Origin: Mycogone perniciosa
Lineage: Eukaryota; Ascomycota; Sordariomycetes; Hypocreales; Hypocreaceae
Assembly: GCA_025331125.1 (NCBI GenBank)
Contig: JAOALB010000284.1
Coordinates: forward strand, 1 to 29,434
Direction: 5' to 3'
DNA length: 29,434 bases
Shown: piece after piece, positions 21,523-29,434 of the stretch
Position numbering within the stretch: position 1 is the first letter of the stretch
Layout: the number at the start of each line of letters is the position of its first letter
Translations under genes and position numbers: made by a program
Notes under the pieces: generated by a model
Databases searched by the model: none
Seen by the model: only the letters and a program-made list of their open reading frames with translations
What the model was told of the DNA's origin: nothing

Positions 21523-22900
21523 TTCGCTATAAAGCTGGCGCCTTTTCTTTTTCTCTTTAAAACCCTGTAAAAATCTGGCGTTAATAGCGATTATATATAT
21601 TTAATAAACGCAATTATTAAGGACAATAACCTTTATTACCAGTTCTGTCTCTTTAATTCAGTAATAGACAAAGGCCTAGCTTAATAGGAAAAATAAAAAT
21701 AAACCTTTAAATAAAAGATCTTAAAATAGGCAGCTAAAAACTAAAACCTTAAAGTATAAATTAAAGCTTAGGTTAAGGCTTTAAATATGCTTTAATGCTA
21801 AACTTTAAAAATAATAACCTATTTAACTGCTGCTAAACTAAAGACTTTAAGTAATTTAATAGTAAATAAAAAGATATTATAAAATGCTAGTAAAAATATA
21901 TTAACTAGCGCTTTTAAATTAATATTACCTTTACAGGTAATTAATTAATCTTTTTAATTAAATTTAAAAAGATCCTATATATTATAGGCCTTTTAAAGGG
22001 AGATATATATTAATTATAATAAAGAAACTTTAATACTATTATTAAGAATTTTAATAACCCTGCCTAATAGTATTAAAAGATTAATACAATACTTTTTACT
22101 AATTATAATAAGCAATATAAAATAATTAACTTATCCTAAAAGGCATTACAGTCTTTTAATAACCTATATATATTAAATAAGCCTTTTTAAAACTTTATAG
22201 TAAAGTTATTTGCATTAAGCAGTCAATATAGTAAAACTATTAAGCAGATAATAAAGGCTTTAAAGATAAAGGTCTTTTAAGAACTTACTAACGCTATAAA
22301 GATTTAAGTAATTAAGCCAGATAAATTTAACTTTACCGAATAGTATTAACTCTACTAAACTATCTATAATAGGCTCCAGGAAAGCGCTTACTATAATGCC
22401 CTCCGCACTGCCTAAATAGGCTGGCATTAATAAAGCTATTAATAATAGCAGTAATATTATTAACACTAATAAAATAACTAAGCAAATAACTAAGCAAATA
22501 GCTAAACTGCCGCCCTAGCGCTAACCAGCGACTTAATACAGCTAAATACTATATATATTATATTACCTTGCCTTTAAATCTTTTGCGAGGAATATATTGC
22601 TAAACGATTATACTTTTACTGTAAAAAAGCAAATTATAGCCTTAATAAATGCAATAAAAAGAAGCAGGCTAATATACATTAAAGAAATCTATACTAAGTA
22701 TAAAACCAAAATTATTAAATCTAGCTATACTAGCTATACTTTAATTTAGCAGCACTTTAAGGCTAGTAGCAGAATAGCCTAATAAAGTATAATAACTAAA
22801 CCCTAATAATATATTAATATTACCTGCAATATTTAATTAACCTATAAATCCAGGCTTTAAATAATATACCCTCTTTAAGTATTAACGAAAATAATAATAG
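21523..22900 (+). pseudogene. gag: Leader end and Gag relic of element 3
   Basis: Leader sequence from 21523 is followed by Gag. A characteristic Gag passage, KPDKFNFTE, appears near 22316-22342, then a Gln/Tyr/Arg-rich helix region. A CCHC zinc knuckle lies at 22611-22652: TAC (Cys to Tyr) at 22611, TGT Cys at 22620, TAT (His to Tyr) at 22635, TGC Cys at 22650, with C-x2-C-x4-H-x4-C spacing. Gag would package element RNA. The start codon is not identifiable. Stops are TAA/TAG. A 68-residue open frame on the opposite strand at 22260-22466 is a by-product of the base composition. Confidence 0.75.
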
Positions 22901-25900
22901 TAGCGCTACTTTATTAACTTTTAACCTACTTTAATTTAGCTAGCTATACCTATTAAAAACCTAGACCTAATTTATAAATTAGGGAAAAGATTAACCTTTA
23001 TTAGAAGTTATAAGTAAAGGCTAACTATAAATAATACTATTATTTTAAAATAGATTTACTGCTGCCTTTTTAATTAAAAGCCTTTTAAACTTAAATTAAT
23101 AGATAGCAAATCTCTTTTAATATAAACTATACTATCCCTTGCATATAATATTTATATTAATATAAAAGCTTTAATAGATAGCGGCTATATACCTTAAGCT
23201 TTTATTAACTGCGCCTTTATTAAATAATTTAATATTACTATTTAATAACTGCTATTTACTAAAAACCTCTTTTTTACTAATAAAAATATAGCTAATAAAG
23301 TTTTAGAATTTTTTATTATATAAACTATAATTAGCCCTTATAAAAAACTTTACCTCTTTTTATTATAAATATCTTTAATAATATATTTATTATTTTTAGC
23401 CTTTTATAATTAAAAAAATATAACTTTAATATTAACTAAAAAAATTAACTATTACTTTTAAATCTTATTACTATTATAATTATTGCCTTTTAAAAAATAT
23501 AGCTAGCTTTATATAAATTTTAATAGCAGTTAAAACGAAAAATAATTTCGCTAAAGATAATATAAGGAATATATATAACTGGCAATTAACAGTTAAAGAC
23601 GCTTTAAATAAAGCAGAGCTTAACTTAATTAAATAAAAAACTATACTATACTAGTAACTATTAATTAAAAATACTTAAGAAAAGGAAGACTGCAATTTAA
23701 TTAGAAAGGGAGTTTATAAACTATGCATTTTATAAACCTTAATATTAAACTAAGATTACTATATAAGCTACAGGTGCAGCAGGATTAATAATAAAGAAAT
23801 ATAGGTATAGATAATTTTAAACTAAATATATATAAAGCTACTGCCTGCCTTTATAATTTACAGTTAATAATAAAAAGGAAAACCTTTATTAAAGCTACTA
23901 TTATTACCTTTTAGTATACTGCTTTTATAAAACTAAATTAAACTTTAAAATTAAAAAGTATACTTAAATATAGCAGATATATAAATAATAGCAGCTATAA
24001 ACTTTATTACCCTTTATTGTTAATTATATATCCGCGCAATAAAAGTAACTTAAAAAGAGATTAATTAAACTATTAAAATTAAAAAATTAGCGTTTACTAG
24101 CCTGCTAAAGCTTTTAAATAAGTTTTTCCGATAAATACTTATAAAATAAAAAGACTGTATTAAAGTAAAAATAGTATTATTAAAAGAAATATATAACTTT
24201 ATCGATAAATACTACTCTTTAATATAATTAAAAAAGATTACAGCTATTAATATAAAGAAATTTATAGCAGGAAAACTTAAACTTAGTAAGCTAAATATCT
24301 TAAAAAAACTATTATCTTAGCTATATAACTTATATAATACTTTCCTATTAAAGATAGTAAATAAATTTCCCTTATAATAGGCCTAAGACTATAAAATTAA
24401 AATATTATTAAAAAAAGACCCTTTATATTAAAAGAATAGGCTATTTTCACTTAATAAACTGCAGGTAATAAAAAAATAGTTAAATAATAATTTAATAAAA
24501 GGATTTATCTGCAAATTGCAAGTATAATATACTATTCCCCTCTTTTTAGCTGTAAAACTAAAAGGTAGCGTCTATATCTATTAAAACTACTAAAGGTTAA
24601 ATAATATTACTATTAAAAATTAATACCTATTACTATTAATCTAGGAAATCCTTAATGCTTTAAGCTATATAAAAGTATATATAAAACTCGATATTATCGC
24701 TGCGTTTAATAACCTCTATATCGCTAAAGGAGATATATAGAAAATAGTGTTTATTATAAGGTTTAGCCTCTTTAAGATATTAATTATACCTTTTAGCCTC
24801 TATAATATACCTACTATATTTTAATACTATATTAACTATACTCTTTATAACCTCTTTAACTGCACCTATAAAGTATACCTCAATAATATCTTTATATACT
24901 CTTTAAGCTAAAAAGAATACTAAAAATATATTTATAAAGTAGTAGCCTATATTTAAAATACTAGCCTTTAAATTAATATTATTAAATATAAATTTAAGAT
25001 AATAAAAATAAAATACTTTAATTTAATTATTACTTTAAAAGGATTAAAGATAAATCTTAAAAAGGTTAAAGCTATATTAAACTAATAATTACTTAAAAGA
25101 GTAAAAGACCTATAAAGGTTCTTTAGCTTTATAAATTTTTATTGCTATTTTATTTAAAAATACTTTAAAATAACTGCACTATTAAATAAGCTTTTAAAGA
25201 AAAATTAACTATATATTTAAAAACAAAAACAGCAGGGAGCCTTTAATTTAATTAAATGCACTTTTAAATTAAGTTTAGTTTTAGCCCTCTTTAACTATAA
25301 TAAACAAACAGTCTTTAAAATAAACGCCTCCAATTAATTATTAAGCGGTATCCTGTTACAGTATAATAAAAAAGGCATTTTATACTTTATTATATTCTTC
25401 TCTATAAAGTATAATGCTTAAAAATGCAACTATAAGATTTATAATAAAGAATTCCTAGCTATTATTAAAGTAACAAAAGAGTAATACTTACAATTATAAA
25501 GCTTATAAGAATTTAATATTATTATAAACTATAAAACTTTAAATACTTTACTTTAACTAAAGCCTTAAATTAATAATAAATTTAATAGTTTAAATTCCTC
25601 TTTAACTTTAATTTTTATATTATCTATTAACCTAGCTTTAAGGCTATAAAGCTTGATGCTTTAAATAAAAAAGCAGAAAATAGGCCTATAAAATTAAATC
25701 CCTTTAATAACCAAATTAAAAACAGGCAATACACTATCCTCCTATAAAGTTCTTTTAGCCTTAAAGCTTAGGCAATATTTTAAGAAGAAGTTTTATTAAA
25801 TATAGAAATATCTATAAAGGCTGCCCCTATAGCTATAGCAATACCTGCAGAAAACAGACTAATTAATAACCTAATTGCAGCAGTATATAAATAAAATACT

Positions 25901-28245
25901 ATAGTAAAAGAAATAGTAACTGCGCTTTAAAACCTTAATATCCGTTAATAGTTAAAGTAGCTCTGCAGGGAACTTTAAATTGCAATAAATAACTGCTAAA
26001 TAATAAATAGTAGAATTTACTATTAAAAGCAGCTTTTTATTCCCTTTAATAATAAGCTTTATATATAAATCCTATTTAGAAACCACTTTAGCGGCCTAGC
26101 TAAACACTTAGGCAGGTTTAAAACCCTAAACTTTATTAGTTAAATATACTAGTAGCTATAAATCTTAAAAAATACTAAAGTATTTATATAAGCCTATAAA
26201 CTATACGTTAAAATAAAGGCTTTATAATCTTTACTATGAGGTTTCCTTTAACTACTGTTAGTCCTATTTTATATATAGTTAAATATCTCTGTTAACTATA
26301 TTATACTATTACCTAAATCCTGCTACTATAATATTACCTATAAATATTTACTAGTAGTAGTTTACTGCTTTATTAAAATATATTACTTTATACCTATTAC
26401 TTTATTATTAGCAGAAAAGCTAATTAATACATTTATTAATAAGATTTACTGCCTTTATAATATACCCAATAATATTATATTAGACTGCAGTATATAATTT
26501 ATATTAAAATTCTAAAAATAACTTTTAAAGTAATTAAAAGTTATATTAAAATAGTAATTAGCCTTTTACTTTTAAACTAATAGTTAAATTAAAAGAATTA
26601 ATATAAGTATAGAATAATACCTGTAAGCTTTTATTAACTTTTATTAAAATAACTAGGTTTACTAGCTTTTACTAGCTAAATTTACTGTAAATAATATAAT
26701 ATTTAAAACTATTAGTATATTGCTGTTTTTCGCTAATTATAGTTTTAACCCTCGCTTATGGACAAAGCCTTTATAGCCTTATACGCTAAACCTTTCTGCA
26801 GTAAAGAAAAGAAACTTTTTCTGCATTAATGCTATTACTAATCGATTTAAATGTATTATTATATAATTAAAGGCTTTCGCTAAAGCTTTAAGAAAAAGAT
26901 ATAAAGAAAACGTAAATATATAAAGGGAGGCGTTATTAGTCTATACTATTAGGCAGGAAGTCTTTATTAATATATAAAATATAAAGATTAACTGGCTAAT
27001 AAAGAAGCTGGATAATAAATAGGCAGGACTTTATATAATAATAAAAGTATACCTATAAGCTTGCGCTGTTAGCTTACTGGAAAGTATAAAGATTTTCCTA
27101 GTTTTATATAACTCTCTTTTATAACTTAAAACAGTTACTTTACTGCGCTTTAGGTAAAAGATAATTAATAAAGTTGAGTTAAGGAATATTTAAAGTAGGG
27201 TATTAAAAAGGGAAGATAATATAGATAAAGTATAAAAGAAGTAGGAGTTTTGTTAAAATAACAAGGTTATACTGAACTTTATTTATATGCAGCTTCTAGG
27301 AAGCTGTATACAATACAGTAAGAAGGAAACGACTAAGAGTTTAATTAGGTTAATAATAAATAAACAATTGAATTGTAATTAATCTAATAGCTGAAAAGCT
27401 ATAGAATATCTAATGTATATATGGCTGGATTGTAAAAGTGATTGTAGAATAATGCTTTGTCTTCTATAATAGTCCTCCGACTAGATAATAGGAATATAGC
27501 GGCAGAATTAGGTTTGTGGCCTTATTCTTATTTTCCACAAAATTCATTTATATAGGAAATCGGCCAAATCGACTTACAGCTATATAAACAGGAAACCATT
27601 TTAATTAGATTTTTTACAATAGCTATTATAGCTATTATATTGAGTTTAGGGTAGGCGGGATAGCTGGTCCTAGCTTAATTGTTATTGTTGAAGATAATAG
27701 AAATTTCCTAACTTACACTGAAGTTCCTCTGGAACTCGGTCCTAGCGTTAGGCCTAATTCCGGGTCTAGCTAAAATAGGAAGGTTACCCAAATACACTAA
27801 AATCCTTACTTTTTAGCCCTCCTTTTTAACAAGTTTAAAGCGCTCCTGGATTATTATAATAATAATAGTTTCTATTACTTTATTAAATAAAGATACTATA
27901 CTGCTATATAGTAACTAGCCGAGGACCTATAAAGCTAAAAGAGGGTAATATAAAACTTTTATATAAAAAACCTAAAAAAGCCAGGCCTACTGCAATAGGC
28001 ATTAAAAGGAATTATAAAAGAAGAAAAAGAGGAAATAGTTAAAAAGAAACCAATACCTGCAAAGCGCTAATCAAAGACTATACTATACCAAAGCCTATAA
28101 CTAAACTATATATTACTGACACTAAAAACTATACAATTCGCTTTATTTACCTTTATATTAAAAGTATTAAAATAAATTACCTGGAATTTCAATTTATGCA
28201 AGTAATATAGCTATTCGCGGCCGAATAGCGAGATAGGAGGGGGGG
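22900..28245 (+). pseudogene. pol: Pol relic of element 3 (protease, RT, RNase H, integrase, chromodomain)
   Basis: Protease: ALIDSG with the intact Asp-Ser-Gly at 23177-23185, then a position where an aliphatic-x-Phe-Ile pattern follows. RT: VIKK-x-LNNNLIKGFI near 24460, KLDIIAAFNN near 24684-24713 and YLNN at 24876-24887 for YxDD. RNase H: INASN at 25320-25334 where TDASD is expected, so both Asp became Asn, then NKEFLAIIK near 25448. After a frame change the integrase core reads LLVVVYCFIKIYYFIP near 26348-26400. The GPY/F module is NK-stop-AGLY at 27014-27034 (GPY expected). The final part, split by the solo LTR, reads LAEDL-x-S-x-K and NLKKPGLLQ near 27916-27990, like the end of a chromodomain. 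A chromodomain would have steered insertion to heterochromatin. Confidence 0.85.
27251..27831 (-). repeat. Solo LTR of the copia family, inserted in element 3
   Basis: The reverse complement of these 581 bases matches both copia LTRs (633-1213, 6031-6611) end to end. It begins TGTTAAAAAGG on the minus strand and ends with TTAACA intact. A perfect 5-bp target duplication AGTTT flanks it at 27246-27250 and 27832-27836, showing a genuine insertion followed by LTR-LTR recombination that removed the internal part. Removing it plus one AGTTT joins the two halves of the element 3 chromodomain region. Confidence 0.95.
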
Positions 28246-28248
28246 TAC
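28229..28248 (+). other. Polypurine tract of element 3
   Basis: GCGAGATAGGAGGGGGGGTAC sits immediately before the 3' LTR (starting one base earlier, at 28228). A G-run followed by TAC and then the LTR's TG is a pattern I know from fungal gypsy elements. It is absent before the 5' LTR, which confirms the orientation. Confidence 0.75.
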
Positions 28249-28420
28249 TATTATAGTACCGACTATAACGCGATGTTAACGCCCTGTTATATAAGCTCCG
28301 GTTACGTAACCAGGCCTTAACGCGTTCCTAGCTATAGCTTTCTATAGAGCCTCAGGGCTTCCTTACTCTCCACAGCATAACAATAATATTTGCCTTAACC
28401 TGCCTTCCTATGCCGTAATA
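28249..28420 (+). repeat. 3' LTR of element 3
   Basis: This is the direct repeat of 9020-9191 with the same 172-bp length. It begins TATTATAGTACCGAC, where TG became TA, and ends CCGTAATA, directly followed by the target duplication ATACT. It contains a perfect 12-bp palindrome GGTTACGTAACC at 28300-28311, which has one change in the 5' LTR. Confidence 0.9.
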
Positions 28421-28425
28421 ATACT

Positions 28426-29434
28426 CCCTAATAAGCCCTGCCTTAAAATAAGCTAAACCCTTTAAAGTAAAAAGATATAGGCAATCCTATACAGTTAAAT
28501 ACTATATCCCTTACTTTATAATATAAAGAATACCGATAACTCTATAACCTATACTACTACTATAGCGGCTAATATATAGTTAATAACTATATAAAAAAGC
28601 AGAAAGCTAATACTATAAGACCTTAAACCTTATAGGGATATAGTAGCAGCTTCCTAGGACGCAGAATATATTAAAGCAATAGCACTATAGCGCCTTAAGG
28701 CAGGGTATATATCCTAAACTAAAAAAAAGGTATACTAGTATTATAAATTCCTACTCTTTAATTCCTGCAGTACTAGCACTTTTTAACTTAAAGAAATAAC
28801 CTATTATATTATAAAAACCTATTCCTATACTATATCGATAAGACTAGCTTTATTAAAAGATTAGTTACCTCTAGCAATATACTTGCCTATAAAGATATAA
28901 CTCTTAATATAAAAAGGCAGGGAAAAAAGTAGCTTTTTAACAATATTGCATTAAAAAGCGTAATAGAATATCGGAATAGCCTATAAATCTAATACCTTTA
29001 TAAATATAATAGATTATTATTAATAATAGACTATTAATTTTAAATACTATAAATAGTAAATTACTATTTATTTATATTATATTATTCCTTGCGCACTTAT
29101 TAGTAACTATATTAACCTTTATTAATAGTAGCTGTTTAGTATAAGGCTTTATAGACTAGTATTTTCTCTAAAAGTCTTAAATCCTAATAATGCAATTGCC
29201 TAAACTAAAAAGCTTTATTTTAGCTAATAGTAAAGCAGCAGTATAGCTTACTAACTATATAATCTTAAATATAGGAATAGGGGAATATAAAAAGCTATAT
29301 ATATTTTTTATTATTAATTTTTTAAATTAAAACCCCTTTATCTTTAAAATATTATAGCTATAGCGATATAATTTTAATATTAACTAGCCTATATTAATAG
29401 TTACCTTTAACTTATAATACTATTTAATAAATTA
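28426..29434 (+). pseudogene. Continuation of element 4 after the element 3 insertion, unresolved coding relic
   Basis: By position this is the other half of the element interrupted at 9014. One frame (codon starts 28426, 28429 and so on) reads fairly coherently with mostly TAA/TAG stops to about 28990, for example TSFIKRLVTSSNILAYKDI near 28845-28900. After 29000 stops are dense. I cannot assign a domain. Protease or the end of Gag would be expected here if the element is a standard LTR retrotransposon. The rest of the element, including its 3' LTR, lies beyond the window. Confidence 0.4.

Larger units (their letters stand above)
9020..28420 (+). mobile_element. Element 3: Ty3/gypsy chromovirus-like retrotransposon, interrupted by two later insertions
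   Basis: The two 172-bp LTRs (9020-9191 and 28249-28420) are flanked by a perfect 5-bp target duplication ATACT at 9015-9019 and 28421-28425. The internal region is split: leader 9192-9409, then element 2 (9416-21514), then gag-pol from about 21523. A solo copia LTR (27251-27831) interrupts the end of pol. The order Gag, protease, RT, RNase H, integrase, chromodomain, together with a G-rich polypurine tract ending GGGGGGGTAC before the 3' LTR, matches fungal chromoviruses. All coding parts carry many RIP stops. Confidence 0.9.

Noticed and set aside
22260..22466. Reverse-strand open frame of 68 codons with a hydrophobic start
   Set aside because: It lies antisense to the element 3 Gag relic. 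Loss of stops on this strand follows from the base composition, and there is no promoter or homology to support a gene.
1..29434. Mitochondrial or AT-rich bacterial origin
   Set aside because: The window holds LTR retrotransposons with target duplications and RIP-type mutation, which point to a fungal nucleus. No mitochondrial genes, tRNAs or bacterial operons are seen.

Overview
This window looks like nuclear DNA from a filamentous ascomycete (Pezizomycotina): an AT-rich, gene-free block built from nested LTR retrotransposons that have been heavily damaged by repeat-induced point mutation (RIP). Three things support this. The DNA is extremely A+T rich, with TpA everywhere and little CpA or TpG. 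Long stretches still read as Ty1/copia or Ty3/gypsy proteins in one frame, broken almost only by TAA/TAG at positions expected for Gln or Trp. Repeat copies differ mostly by C/T and G/A transitions. The species cannot be named from sequence alone. I see no intact host gene, tRNA, rRNA or CRISPR array.

Layout. 1-76 is a TTA microsatellite, followed by featureless AT-rich DNA. 628-6616 is a full-length Ty1/copia element: two 581-bp LTRs, a gag-pol relic, a polypurine tract and a perfect 5-bp target-site duplication (AAAGT). 6617-7650 holds hairpins and then a minus-strand 5'-end fragment (about 6870-7650) of the same family as the large gypsy element further right. At 7651 begins a second LTR element ('element 4', 162-bp LTR plus gag relic), which runs out of the window at the right end. 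It was interrupted by 'element 3' (9020-28420; 172-bp LTRs, duplication ATACT), a Ty3/gypsy chromovirus-like element with gag, protease, RT, RNase H, integrase and a degraded chromodomain. Element 3 was itself split by 'element 2' (9416-21514; 387-bp LTRs, flanking repeat ATAGTT), a 12.1-kb gypsy element. A solo LTR of the copia family (27251-27831, minus strand, duplication AGTTT) sits in the chromodomain region of element 3.

The insertion order is therefore: element-2-family fragment (minus strand) first, then element 4, then element 3, then element 2 and, separately, the solo copia LTR. The order of the full-length copia relative to these is not fixed by the sequence. The genes do not work together as a pathway. 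Each set once encoded capsid-like Gag and the Pol enzymes for retrotransposition, and all are now dead. RIP changed catalytic residues directly, for example the second Asp of the RT YxDD box to Asn in copia and both Asp in the two gypsy elements.

The most unusual content is in element 2. Downstream of its integrase lie about 3.6 kb that no standard gypsy element needs. They contain two further long degraded reading frames (about 17560-18760 and 18869-20725) with no family I recognise. The second follows a pyrimidine-rich leader and has a fungal-like start context. All pseudogene borders are approximate because stops were tracked by eye.
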